Assembly (NCBI GenBank): GCA_030248225.1
Contig: JASANE010012010.1
Span: 1 to 64,000 of the forward strand
Length of the DNA stretch: 64,000 nucleotides
Reading direction: 5' to 3'
Source: Trileptium ribeirensis
Taxonomy: Eukaryota > Nematoda > Enoplea > Enoplida > Thoracostomopsidae
The translations under genes and the position numbers were made by a program. The notes beneath the pieces were generated by a model. The model searched no databases. It had not been told where the DNA came from and saw only the letters and a program-made list of their open reading frames with translations. Within the stretch, counting starts at the first letter, position 1; each line of letters begins with the position of its first letter. Shown in pieces: positions 43,401 to 55,585 of this stretch.

Positions 43401-44568
43401 TAGCCCTCTATGGAGAGCCATGTATTACACTGTCATATCTGTATTGCCATTTTCTGCAAATATTTACTGAATATTTATACACATATGTGTTTTCAATGTT
43501 CATGTAGATGTTTAATGTAAACCCAAAACTATAATGTGTTCACAATTATAGCACTTTACTTTTTTCATCCACTTTGCTATGTTAGTAGTCAAACTGCCGG
43601 TTACAATGTACACTCGGGCATAAAGATAAGAAATTCCTTTATATTAAAGCAGTAAACGTTTGCCCACATTATGCTAATCTTTGTTTTGCTATTTACTACG
43701 CCAACATTAAGTTCTCCTTAAACATTGTTATACTATGTATCATATTTCGTACACTGCACAGTATATCTAGTGCAATTATGTTACCACGTTAAGGTTGACT
43801 CATTTATATTTAATCGAACATGTTTGTGCCACTGAAACAGTTAGTCATTCAAACATTTGTCATTGAATGCTGAAGACATGAAATATCGATATTAGTTTCA
43901 CTTAATAAATTTTTAAAGAATAGCGCCATTTTATTTAAGTCAAATTTCTGATTTTGGTTCGCACACAAATTATATATATATGCTTTTTCATGGAATCTTT
44001 CTTCAGTTTTCTGTCTTTCACGTGATGTAATAACATTTTATAGTCGTTATTTTCAAGGCTGTATTTTGCCGTCATTTCATGTGTATACTTATCAATAGGT
44101 AAAATATTTTATATGTAACACTAAATTGTGTTAATACTGTATAGTCCTAGAGTTAATATTCCTAAAATGCTTTTGCTGGTTCACAGGATGGCTTTATGGT
44201 ATTTGATATGTCGTGTTTTCAAGTCAGTTTATGAAGAGAAAATTTGTTCATTAAGCATCACATCGCTGCTGAGTTGAATTATATTTAGTGTGATTCATCT
44301 ACGATATAATACAGCAAATGTATGTTTATTAGCGATATACGTAGACAAACACAGGTTGATTAGTGATTCATTATATGCTGCATAAAATTGAACAGCATAT
44401 GTACTGGCTACGTTTAAATCGCACTTACGGTAACATGAAGTGTCGCGTTTCCTATTGGTATCTCATTGTGAAGCCTTCTAAATGGTATGGTTTACCAAAC
44501 CATGCTTTTTTGTTTTTGACATGTTATTAGCTATATTGTTATTACTTATTGTAACTGGGTAGTGAAAT

Positions 44569-44600
44569 AAATAAACAAACAAACAAACATACATACAAAA
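44569..44600 (+). repeat. (AAAC)n/(ATAC)n tail
   Basis: AAATAAATAAACAAACAAAC passes into ATACATAC. Such tails mark the 3' ends of non-LTR retroposons, but the body upstream is not recognisable. Confidence 0.5.
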
Positions 44601-45999
44601 ATACATGCTACTCCACAAAATATTCGAACAGGTATGCCATTGAATGCATACAAGAACTCTATATTTACTCCTTTGGACTTTTTTGACATCACTCTGAAAA
44701 TACCCACAAGTTTAAATCATTACATTGTTACTAATTAAATTCAAGTCGCATGTATAATAATATCTTCCTCATCTGTATTATTCATCGCGGTCCCTTTGAC
44801 AATTACATAGCTATTATATCATTTAATATAAAAATTCCCTTAAAACCATGCAATGGAATATATTAGTTAGCAAGGGAGAAATCAAATTTTTCAAACATAC
44901 AGAGAAAAATATTGCTATAAAATATATAACAGAAATATTTTTTACAAAGGAAAATATTCCTATATTTATCAGAAGTTTTCCTGCATTGTAAGGATATAAG
45001 TGTATACTAAGTTTATGTTTGGCAAATTATTCCCAAGTTTTAATTTTGAAAACTAAGGAAATATTTTCTGAAATATATTAGTACTGAATATGCAGTACTA
45101 AATTCCTTTAATGTAAAAATAAATATACCTACGAATATATAAATTTTGTCCTAATTTTTAAAGGAAAATAAGCCGCCGCTTCATTTTAAACGATTAATTA
45201 ATTTAATCGAGCAATGTAATAACAGTAAAAAACATGATGAATTAAACAAGTATAAACTTTCACATTCCAAGCCTTCTTTGTGATGCAATGTACAAATTTT
45301 TATGTCTAACCAATACTTTTTACCAAATCCATGTTACCATTAATCGTTGTAAGCTGTTGTGTACAACACTGTAAAGAAAAAATGTAGTAGCTTGTCGTAA
45401 AGCCTCGGCAATTGATTTACAGTATGGGTGTCACCATGAATGTCTATACGTAGGATCGCGACTACAGGGGTTCAAAAGTTTTTTAAACAGCGGGGACATT
45501 ATAACGTGAACGTGTCGCAAATCTGATATTTTCTATCGATATTATTTAGTGTAACCGTGCTGTTTTGAGCATTTCAATACCGAACAAAATATGTTTACCA
45601 AACTACTTGTATACCTAGCAACTTTATATTATAACACTGATATTCATAACATTATATAAGCATTGCTTGTATTAGAAGCAAATGTTTCAAAGATAAACAT
45701 GAAGTCCCAATTTCAAAGACCTTTTCTACATTTTTAGCAAACTGGTTGTATACTTAGCAACTTTGCTACGATAGTGTGCATTTTAATCATAAGATTATAT
45801 ACGCAGCGGTTGCATTGCAAACAAATGTTCAGAGATCTTTTAAACATAAAGTTCCAATTTCGAATACCCTTTTTCAAGATTAAACTCATATTTAGACGAT
45901 AACATAGTTGACAAAAACGAAAAGTATTAAACCTTCGCCGCATGAATTATATACCCTGTATTTCGTGCAATGCTGAAGAAACTTTTGCCGCAACGGCGG

Positions 46000-46165
46000 A
46001 TTGAAGCCTCGTACACTTGCCACCACGTTATCTATGAGATGTTGTTGGATTACTTAAAGAACCTCGCGAAGCGAGCGAATAACAACGCAGGTGCAAAGTG
46101 CACCCCGCACGACAAATATGACAAGCATATCGCATCACAACGTACGCTGTATCATATGTGAGACA
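46000..46165 (-). repeat. Decayed tRNA-like repeat, third copy
   Basis: Shares the GAACCTCGCGAAGCGAGCGAATAACAACGCA-type block and a preceding TATCTATGAGATGTTGTTGG with the element at 21963-22227. The tRNA-like boxes are mostly lost. Confidence 0.45.
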
Positions 46166-47070
46166 TTCTGCGGGGCAGGCGTAAAATAGCTGGCTCAGTG
46201 AGTTTAAGCGCAAGCTTGTTATTGAATAGTACACTTAATGTTCCTATCATAACAGGCAAACTTTAGTTAACAATTTCCACCTACGATGATGTTATTTTCG
46301 AGAGCGCAATATCTACCGGAACACATGATGTGCACTACCACTGCATCAGCTTATCCTTTGACAAATATTTATTTGGTTTGGTCATTTATTTTAGTGTTGT
46401 TGACAATCGTTGAACCAAACAGTAGAGACCACTATATCAATCCAAATTAAATGGAAGTTTGCCAGAAAGTACTACGGTATCTGCAATATTTGTATATAAT
46501 AGAGCCATACATGCCTATACCCATCCCAAAGCCCTCACCTTCCCGGTAGCCGACTCATCCCTTCTCGAGATGTCAAAAGCCGCCTTCCCCGAGTCGCCGA
46601 AAGCACGGCACCGGTTAACTCTGCAATAGGACACCGGACCAGTAGCATGTATAAATATATCCTTCTTATTTGGAGTAAAGCCGGATAAGGTGTGTTGAGG
46701 TTTGCCTAGCTGCCGTTCATGGTCTTCATACAGACTGGAGAAGTACAACAATTCTGAAACTTGCCATTGTGTTATCAGCTGATTACCCTGTTTTGGCTGG
46801 TTACATGTCCCCTGTACTAGTATACGGCATCATCTATTAGCGGCTATGTTTGTTGGATAAAATTGTGTTACGGTAAACATTGTCTTTTAGGGTAGTAGTT
46901 TCAACTTAATATCTTAATGAGGTAGACTAATACTGTCAATAATTGATTCGAAAAGTCCAAGAAATATAATTGTATATTAAAGAAGCCGATTTATAAGTAT
47001 CGATCTGTTTCAATTTACCCTCGATCTCGATCTAGTATATTGTTCATATTGATCGATTAGGGATATAATC

Positions 47071-47118
47071 ATGGTGGACGTCAAATATCAACAGATAGTC
47101 ACGGCATTACTCGTAATG
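47071..47118 (+). CDS. Claudin-like tetraspan membrane protein, exon 1
   Basis: First of four coding exons of a 175-residue protein: 47071-47118, 52095-52376, 53603-53737 and 55523-55585, all junctions phase 0 with GT-AG ends. The ATG has A at -3 and G at +4. Exon 1 encodes 16 residues, MVDVKYQQIVTALLVM, ending at GTATGT; its hydrophobic end continues into exon 2 to complete TM1 (residues 9-29). The joined protein has four membrane segments (about 9-29, 77-99, 112-131, 153-173), a 47-residue first extracellular loop and short cytoplasmic ends. This is the topology and size of the PMP22/EMP/claudin superfamily. It probably sits in plasma membrane at cell contacts. Exons 2-4 fit so well in phase and topology that I regard the model as likely, though no transcript was seen. 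Confidence 0.7.
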
Positions 47119-48779
47119 GTATGTTGAAAATTTTTTGGCATCTTGATTCAAACTTTTAAATCATTACTCACAAATCTGATGACATGAAAATGTTTTGTTG
47201 TAGAAAATATATACATACACCCTAGGACTATACAAACTTTAATTCCGAAGCCAGAAATGTTCCTGTTCCGCCCGAACGGTAAAATAATACGAATATCTTC
47301 CAATCTATTCATTATTAGGTTCATATCCATCATCTGCAATTGAGGCATTTACACAATTTACGGTGCATGTCAACATATTTTATTGAAGTGTATATATTTC
47401 GGCGTTCCATGTCTATTGAAAATTAAGTATTAATCGAAATTGATATTTAGAATATATTATTAAATTTAATAATATGTAACTATATAAGTTTTAGTGTAGT
47501 TACCTTTATCAGGGAAATAAGCAAAATTTTATTTAAACACCTATAACTTAGGAATGCATTAGAAGACTTTGTAATTTTTTTGGTAGTCGTAATTAATGGC
47601 TTCCATGTACTGACTTATACATTTGTGGGTATAACTATCACCAGCGATTGTTTCACGATTATCAGTTTCAGATCAAGGTCAGCCCAATTGTTAATGTATC
47701 GTCTGCAAGGTTTTATTTGCTAACTTTTATCTGGCTCAGATTTTCACAGTATATTTAAATTAGATATCTTGTCCGCCGTAATAATATATCTCTTATGCGT
47801 TCTATCGCACAGAAGTAAAGTGTCCAAATCTATGTGCTGCGCGAAAATTACGTAACTTCATTCTGTGTCGGCAAAATTGAAGCCAAACATTGAACTTTCA
47901 CAGCGTATCATATTGTTTTGTGTCATGTTAGAAGTTTGGATAACACTGTTACAGCTAACCGTATGAACAAATATAGGCACAGATTTGGGGATTGCCTAGA
48001 ATTTGCCAGCCCTAAATTGGTCAATTTTGAAGATACTGCAAAAATTTTTGGTGCCGCAACTCGATGACGCGGTTTAGAATACAGCAATTTCAATATGTGG
48101 CAATTTTTATCGATTTTTTTGGTTCAAAATGGCACCACAAATTTTCGAAATTTTTTCTCTATAAAAGTCTAATTTTAAACATCGCCTAAACAGTGTTGAC
48201 CAGCTGAGTCAGATGCTCAATCGGTTCATGGGTAAAATAGTTATTTTCATTTATGTGAAATATTAAGCATAAGCCTAAGCTAAGTCTAAATCTAGGTCAT
48301 TAATTCTTGAACCGATTGCGCTTGTTTTCACACTATTCGATTCAACTCGTCCATACCGTTCAAATAACATTAAGAATACATTTGCCTGAAAAAATTTTCG
48401 AAGATTTTGTTTACCAAGTGAGACAGGAACCAGAAAAATCAAAAATCGTCATACATATTGCCGAAATGAATATTTTCTAACCCGCCGACTCAAGCTTAGT
48501 CGATTGGTAGCAAAACTTTCGATGTTGTTTTAATTAGCGTCCTAGTGATATTTCCCTGTAAGCAACAACTTCTTAGAAAAAAATTTATATAAAATTATGT
48601 TGCCATAAAGCTAGGGAAATTCCTCGGTAATTTAGCTCATATTTGAGTCAGTGTTTTTTACCATTTGCAGTAGCCGAATTCCCAGAGAAACGATATTTCG
48701 AATTAAAAGCGGTAAATAAACACGAATGTTTTTTTCGCAGTGTCAACATTAATCAAAATTCAGACTCGTGCTCGATTAA

Positions 48780-49033
48780 TCCTTTCGTCCGTATATCGAC
48801 ATATTCGTCGCAGCGTACATTGAGTGGCGAGTGATTTATTTGCCAAGTTTGTTGGTCGGTGTGAGTTTGTACGTGTGTTTTTGTTCATTCGCGTTGTGAT
48901 GTTCCTTAAGGAAGAGAGTAACAGCCCCAATATGACGCAGTGGCTAGCGTACAAGAGTTGCACGAGAGTGATTTAGGTTCAATACGCGATTGGAGCAAAA
49001 GTACGTTCAAGATTGTACAATCCACGCTTTGGT
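48780..49033 (+). mobile_element. TTAA-flanked MITE with tRNA-like sequence, fourth copy
   Basis: Flanked by TTAA at 48776-48779 and 49034-49037. At 254 bp it is almost the length of the 265-bp copy at 21963 and lies in the opposite orientation. It shares GATGTTCCTTAAGGAA and, downstream, tRNA-like boxes (GACGCAGTGGCTAGCG and GGTTCAATACG). The left terminus TCCTTTCGTCCG resembles the family TIR; the right end is weak. Confidence 0.5.
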
Positions 49034-49283
49034 TTAAGAAGCGAAGTTATGACTGCATTGTAGGTTCAGCCATGTACGCTGCTGTGCTCTACCATCGCTT
49101 TGGTGCATAATAGTAAGATACATGTAGAAACAACGATTGCTACTAACTAAATCACGACGACCGCTGCCACAACTTTCTTTCCTGGTCAGTAATATTATGT
49201 AGTGTTTCATAGATCTTAGGACTTACATCTCCTGGACAACGTATCGGTGGAACTGAAAATGACGGTATTTTGTGCACCAATTA

Positions 49284-49778
49284 TGCGGCGTTCAGGTTAA
49301 AATGTCCCCGATGTTTGGAACTTTTGTCCCCTTATAGTCGCCAACCTACCGCATAGACGGTCAGGGTGACACCTATACTGTATGTCAATTTCCGATGGTG
49401 CACAACACACCTCTAGCTACATTTTTCGTTACAGTGTCGTTCTCACCCTGAGCTACCAATTTGGCGCGAATTAACTGTAAGAGACACCGTCTGTAGATAA
49501 TGCGGCTTATTAGTCAACTATTCCGTGTAATTTTTTTCTAAATTATCGATATTTGTATCTAGGCCACATGAACGTTGATGAAATATTGACGCACAGTATC
49601 AATAAACTGCAACAACACACGTTGCGCTTGACACTGTCGAGAAGTGGCAGTACCTCTAGCTAGCTACCGTTGAAAAAATTTATAAACAATGGGGGTGTCA
49701 AGTTGTTGACAGTGTGCTTAGCACGGTGTGGTGTACATAGGTTCCAAACGTTGGCAACATTATAACGTGAACGCTGCA
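49284..49778. mobile_element. Complete 495-bp MITE with 3-bp TTA duplication
   Basis: About 38 bp of inverted terminal sequence: TGCGGCGTTCAGGTTAAAAT onwards at the left, and the reverse complement of the right end TGCAGCGTTCACGTTATAAT, both continuing to TTTGGAAC. TTA lies directly outside each end (49281-49283 and 49779-49781). A TWA duplication is characteristic of PIF/Harbinger transposons, though the TIR is not a sequence I can match to that group. There is no ORF. It is inserted in the first intron of the claudin-like gene. A truncated copy is at 20261-20501. Confidence 0.65.
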
Positions 49779-52094
49779 TTAGTTGTTTCATTTTTTGAAA
49801 TTCACCTATTCAGCATGTTTGTTTATTTTCGTAGAATTATTAATTTGTACCACGTACAATATATTGTATTTCCTATCTGTATAACGCAAAATTTATCTTC
49901 TTAATAACCCAGCGGTGCCAACAATACCTCCAGTAAAATATGTCATTAAGGTATAAAACGTTTTTGTCTCACTTGCATATCGTGAACCAAGAAGTTACGA
50001 TATATAAAGAATAATATGCAAGAATTTCAGTCATAAATATTTTAACAAAGAGTGAGAGTGAAATCGTTTTAAAAGAGCAAATGATCTATTTAGCGCAGTG
50101 ATGAATTAGTTGTTACCGCATCAATACGGTTATTTTTACACGATACAATACCACATTCGTTTGAATGTATTGCATTGCTATCAAATATAAAAGTACTGAA
50201 AAATCAAGCACCGCTAATGTAATAACAAAATTGGAAACCTAGGATTATCTATTACCGTGTATACAACTGGAGCTAAAAAGTATATCTAGTGTTAAACATG
50301 TGTTAAACGGGATGGTTCGTAGCATTTTTAATAATTTCCGAAACTTAAATGTTGTCAAAAATCATCTGTGTTTATTTCGTACAGCCCCGTTTGTCTGAAC
50401 TTACAATACAAATCGGTGCGTGCTGTTATGTAGCTGCTGCATTTACTATTCACAAAAACTGCAAGCATAACCGCGCGCTAATCATACCGCAAGAATAATC
50501 GTGATAATCGTGATCATATAATCGTGATTTTAATCCGAAATATAACTTGGCCGATATATTCACTTTTGCTTATAGTATGTTGCCTTTTTCAGGGTTGACG
50601 TCTAATCTTAGAAACTAGTATTATATGCATATCAAATGTTAATAATCAAATTAATCAAAAATAATAAATTAAGCAAACACTTCTAGCCAAATCTTATATA
50701 GTTACAGATAATATCTACAAAATGCAATATGTTTTAGCTTTAAACTAGCTGAGGCTGTTTGACCTTAATGCCAAAAGAACTGAATTTAAAGCGTGATTTG
50801 CTCCGAAGAGTACTGTTCAACCTATTATGCATAAGGTACTATTGCAGATGCAGCAAATACGTTGGCTGCTTTTCACGTAAGCTTAATCGCACCGCAGGGA
50901 AAACGTTTAAGCATATTCACGTACCAGAATCGGAGGTGCAGATGTTGAAACTAAATTATTGGGGATATTATTCAATCATAGCTCTCGATAACCGCGACCT
51001 GTCGCGTTCTAAAAGAGACTTCGTCTGAAGCGTGAACTATGTTGCGTGTATACGTTTTCTGTTACTGAACATATAGTATTGCTTTTTATATTATTGTCCG
51101 TGATAGTATCCAGTTTGCTTTAGCATCAAAAATCATTTCCAACCTCATTATGTGTGTAAATCAAATAGCCTTCAAATGCCAAAGTTTCAAAACAGTTTGT
51201 TAAAGCAGAAACCAAATTTTTGAAAACAACCAAGAAAAATAATGGTACTAAAAATCTGTGTGTGCTGCTGAATGTATAAGGAAATTTGTCTCATTTAATT
51301 TTTGGTTCAACGTTAATTGGCATTAAAATGTAAGAAAGCTGGAAATCGTAGCCAGAAAATTTTTGGAAAAGCACCCGAGCAGTCTATTGTCGAATAAATG
51401 CATGGAACAGACGGTTGTGAGTTGAAAAAAGTTATGAATTTATAAACTGGCGGAGGCACTAACTGGAATTTGGGGAGTGGACATTGTGAACACTGACTAC
51501 CGGGGTGATGCCACTGAAACAACCTACCATTTGTGATGTATGTTAGCACAAAATAATGATACTGCGCTGAATTATCTACCCCGTGCGGAAAAATGCAACC
51601 ATATGGACACTATGATTTGATGCTCATACATTTACAACTTGCATCCTATATTGCTTAGAAGTATTGAGCTGCCAAAATCTTTTGCTCACGCTGTTTTAAG
51701 TTATAGTGCTTTAGTTGGTGAAACTCTACTCAATAAAATTGTGTCTATTTATTAAGTATTAATATTTTAGAGCTTCAAAAGCATGCAAAGTATTTGGCAT
51801 TAAAATTTATTCTCTCAGACGCTTTTTTTAATTTTGCAGAGAACTAGCACATTCATGGTTTTTGAATAAATTTAATAAAAGTCAAGATGGTGCTAAATGT
51901 GTCGGTAGTAGGATTAACTTTTTATTATCAAAAATGAATCTGTTCGGTTGGAAACAAGTATATACGTAATAAAATACAAGGTGGTGTCAAATCTATCAGA
52001 AATCTGCTTTAACCATAATATGGCTTTTGCTCTGCCAGAAACGAATCCTTACTGCTGCAAAACAATGTATATATAATAATATTACATTCTTTAG

Positions 52095-52376
52095 TCGCTT
52101 TCGGTGATGTGTGCTACTTTAACAGCTGGAGCTTGGGGAACACACGTAAACTGCGAAAATCCGGACTATGCTGTTACTTGTCAAATAAAGCCGCAGTATC
52201 GATTATCAATCGGTTATTGGTTCGATGAACGAGAATTTAACACTCTCGCGTTTCATATCGACCGTCTCAAAGCTCATATGGCCGTATTTGTTGCCGAAAT
52301 TCTCTTATTTATAATGGGGCTGGGTCTAATGTTGATGCGAATTGCCGGTTTGTTCAAATGGCGCGAAGGCAAAATG
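52095..52376 (+). CDS. Claudin-like tetraspan membrane protein, exon 2
   Basis: 94 codons after the acceptor CATTCTTTAG. It encodes the end of TM1, the first extracellular loop and TM2. The loop holds Trp30, then Cys36 and Cys45 (GAWGTHVNCENPDYAVTC). That resembles the claudin W..C(x8-10)C pattern, whose cysteines form a disulphide, but the second Trp of the claudin W-GLW motif is missing. TM2 is HMAVFVAEILLFIMGLGLML, followed by a basic cytoplasmic turn (FKWREGKM). The donor is GTTAGC, a weak but acceptable site; reading on would meet a stop 15 bases later. Confidence 0.7.
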
Positions 52377-53602
52377 GTTAGCATTATTCGCGCTTAATTA
52401 ATAAAGCCAAAAGTGATTTATAATCACCACAAATCTTAGGCTAACTTCGAACCTTTTTAAATTAAAAATTAAGATTACTTTTTCAGTAAATTTTGGTTTA
52501 AGTACCTACATGACTGTCCTAATAAATAATTTGCTGGAAATAAAGCATAAAGCAAACCATTTGTCTAAATGCATAAAATCATGATAAATTTTGAGCTTTA
52601 AAACCTGTTATCACCCTGAATAACTATAAATATCTACGATTTTAAGAAAGCCACTATATTTTATGATTTTAGAAACAAAAGAGTGGACAGTTAGTTGTTA
52701 TCAAAACATCAGGCATCAACATCATCAACGTATTTTCCATAATGTATGAAAGAGGAAAATTTGTTACGCTGATGAAAGTATAACAATGACCGCCGTGGTC
52801 CAGTAAAGGCAAAAATTGACGGTTTGAAATAAACTAATTTTATTAATGGTACGATATCTCGTTGCTTCTAATCTATGATGAAGTTGTAAAATTGTACAAA
52901 ATTGTAACGTAAATGAAAACGCATACCAATCATGACAGAGAGTAGCACAGTCACTCATGAGGCTGTTATGAAGGGGCGACCCTACTGAATGCTCAGATGC
53001 AGTCTGAACCATTGAGCTGTGGCATTGTGTTTATTTCCTGTCATCCGTTTATTATGCATTGGATAGGAGCATGATGTGTTAATGGTAGCTGACATAGGTT
53101 ATCAAGGGGTCGTTAGCCCAGAAAATATGTAGCATTTGAATTATCGTTATAATTTGGGTATAATTTTTTTGTCGATAAATTGCCTTTCAAAGATATTCGC
53201 AATTCTGCGACGCTATCTTAGGTGTTTGGTGTCATCTGATGCTGTGAAATTTTGTTAAAACGTAGCAACGCAAGAGAAATGCATTAAATGTTTTCTTAAT
53301 AACATAAAACTGCGATAATTTTACAGGAATATCTAACAGTGCACTTGAAATAAGTGTAAAATTTGTTAAGTATAAAATTTCAAGCGATTATGTGCTATAA
53401 AAGCTATCCAGAATTTATATTTATAAAGATTTCTTTGATACGTACTTAAAGAATAAAATATTTTACACGGTTTGGAAAGCGAATATTAACTGCAGCTATT
53501 ATACATTTATCTTGAGAAAAGCACTACTCAATGTATTAATAAAGTTTCATAAGATTTCAGCAGGTAATGCTACTGCATTTATTAAAATTTAAAGCCGTTT
53601 AG

Positions 53603-53737
53603 GATCTTTGCACAGCGATATTTGGAATATTGCTAGCGACAGGTGCAGCTGGAGGGGAAATATTTTACGCAGGCGGATACTACATGCAAGAGCATTTTTA
53701 TGGATTTCTCATCGTTGACAGTTGGTATGTCGCTGCC
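53603..53737 (+). CDS. Claudin-like tetraspan membrane protein, exon 3
   Basis: 45 codons between GCCGTTTAG and a consensus GTAAGT donor. It encodes TM3 (IFGILLATGAAGGEIFYAGG), the short second extracellular loop (YYMQEHFYGFLIVDS) and the start of TM4 (WYVAA). An alternative acceptor at 53615 would be out of phase with exon 2, so 53603 is preferred. Confidence 0.7.
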
Positions 53738-55522
53738 GTAAGTTTTTGGCTCTTATATTTTTTGGCTCTAATATTTTTCGCCAAAATTATTGAGACATTA
53801 GGATGTTTATATAAAGAAATTCGGATAATTGAAAGATTAATGTGCTTATATACAGAAAATACGGATAATTAAATGATTAGAGTGTTTATGTGTGGAAAAT
53901 ATGTATAATTGCAAGATTAGGGTGTTTATATACAGAACGCATGGATAAATTACACTGTAGCGTGGGAGAAGTGTGCTATAGAACGAGACTCAATTACAAT
54001 GAACCGTGAAGGAAATGCAGGCGGCAAACTATTTGGACTATTTCTAATACAGTTTCTCTTTACATGTACATTTCCTTTTATAACTTTGGTACATTTTAGT
54101 TCTACATCTACAGCCTTTTAACAGACTGAATATTTGCAAACACGTTTCGCTTGTATTTAAAATGAAATATTTTGAATCATAAAATGTGATCAGGTCAATG
54201 GTTAGCATACGTTAAAAGCAAGTTAAAAGAAGCATTTTGGCGCATCTAACCATGCAAAAATAATGCCTTCAAAGTAGCAAATAGTAAGGGTTGTTCTGCT
54301 TTTGCAAGTGACTGAGGTTGTTTGCAAATAAACCTCTCTGCTTGGGCATATTTATTGCTAGTTTGGGCAGGCGTAGCATAGCACAATGTATTTTAATGCA
54401 TTACTTTCGGTTAGAGTAGGTTCCATCTTCAAAATATGTTTTCCTTAAAAGTGAATGCAGTTTTGGTTTAAAAATCTTTTCGTCGCCTTACGATTTTTGC
54501 ACAGTTTGGCTTAAAATGTGCTTTGTTCAAGCTAATAATGAACAAGCCTAGACTACATTCTAGAATATTGTGTACATCAGTTTTGAGACGTGTATTAATC
54601 TCAAAATGTAATTTTGTTACCTTCATTGTGTTGTTCTTAAGCCTCGTCTGGTTTTGATGCAGTATATGTTAGATGACGCGTGTTCACATCATGCAAAATT
54701 CACATTGAGTCGAATAAACGTATTTATGTCCACATATTCACACACAGCCTTTTATTCTTAGCAACTTGCAGCATCCAGTAGTTGGGTGGTACACAACTTA
54801 ATTCTTAATAAATGCTACACGCTAACTAGTCTCATGCTTTTCCTTCAATTTGAATTTTCGGTGATTATTTAGTGTCATATCAAATTCAAAATTTTCATCT
54901 AATTTTAGCTTTATTCAGTTGGCAACAATACAGATCTTGAGGTAGACTAGGCTGTTCTTGCAGTAAGCTGACTATTGTGCTATACCTAAGTTGTTATAGT
55001 TATGTTCGTTGTTTTAGAAAAGAGCTTTTAAGAACAGAACCCAGCTTTGCCAGATACAGTTTTCGGATCATTTTTGCTCTTACAGGCAGTTCTTAGGCTT
55101 CTTTCGGCTCGGCACTTCATGGTAAAAACTGAGCTGAGACTAGACCCTAAATTTTCAACTCTTTGCCAACTGGGTAGTTTCAGATATTTCTGAAATTGTA
55201 GCATAAAGTTAATATTTGGAATTTTTAGCGCTATTTCATTGTACAACCTGAATTGTATTAAATTACCTTAATCGCATTACTATAAAGAAGCCCATTGATG
55301 ACCAATTTATGCTATGGCATCATGATTTAATGTTTTGTAATATCCCCCTTTTATATATGGCTCAAAGCTGCCTGAAACTGTTTCGCATTATTCCTACAAC
55401 TGTATATCATGGAAGTCGGACGTTCATCTACTATTTTCGCTTTTATGTATTGTTCCATCAGCTATTTATACCGTCTTTTGAAAACGATACAACACTTTAG
55501 AATTGTTTTAATTTTTTTTCAG
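53738..55522 (+). other. Intron 3 of the claudin-like gene
   Basis: AT-rich, with no repeat or gene recognised in it. It ends in a good polypyrimidine tract (ATTTTTTTTCAG). Confidence 0.5.
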
Positions 55523-55585
55523 GCTGGTCTTATCGCAATTGCATTGATATATATCGCAGATGCGATATTCATTTGTTTGCGATGA
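55523..55585 (+). CDS. Claudin-like tetraspan membrane protein, exon 4
   Basis: Final exon of 20 residues plus TGA, following TTTTTTTTCAG. It completes TM4 (AGLIAIALIYIADAIFICLR) and ends four residues after the membrane. There is thus no cytoplasmic tail and no PDZ-binding C-terminus, unlike vertebrate claudins. Confidence 0.7.
   Translation, partial: AGLIAIALIYIADAIFICLR

Larger units (their letters stand above)
38421..47070. other. AT-rich intergenic DNA with old repeats
   Basis: No ORF in this 8.6 kb resembles a known protein family. It holds diverged repeats (40078-40250, 40385-40460, 40690-40760, 44230-44290), an AAAC/ATAC tail (44569-44600), a MITE end fragment near 45485-45515 and a decayed tRNA-like repeat at 46000-46165. 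A GC-richer patch at 46515-46750 has a minus-strand ORF that I cannot assign. Confidence 0.5.

Noticed and set aside
46515..46751. 78-residue minus-strand ORF in a GC-richer patch
   Set aside because: Could be a transposon remnant, but I cannot tie it to any family, so it is mentioned only in the regional note.
50759..51028. 89-residue ORF in the first intron of the claudin-like gene
   Set aside because: No family resemblance, and it does not join in frame with flanking exons to improve the tetraspan model.
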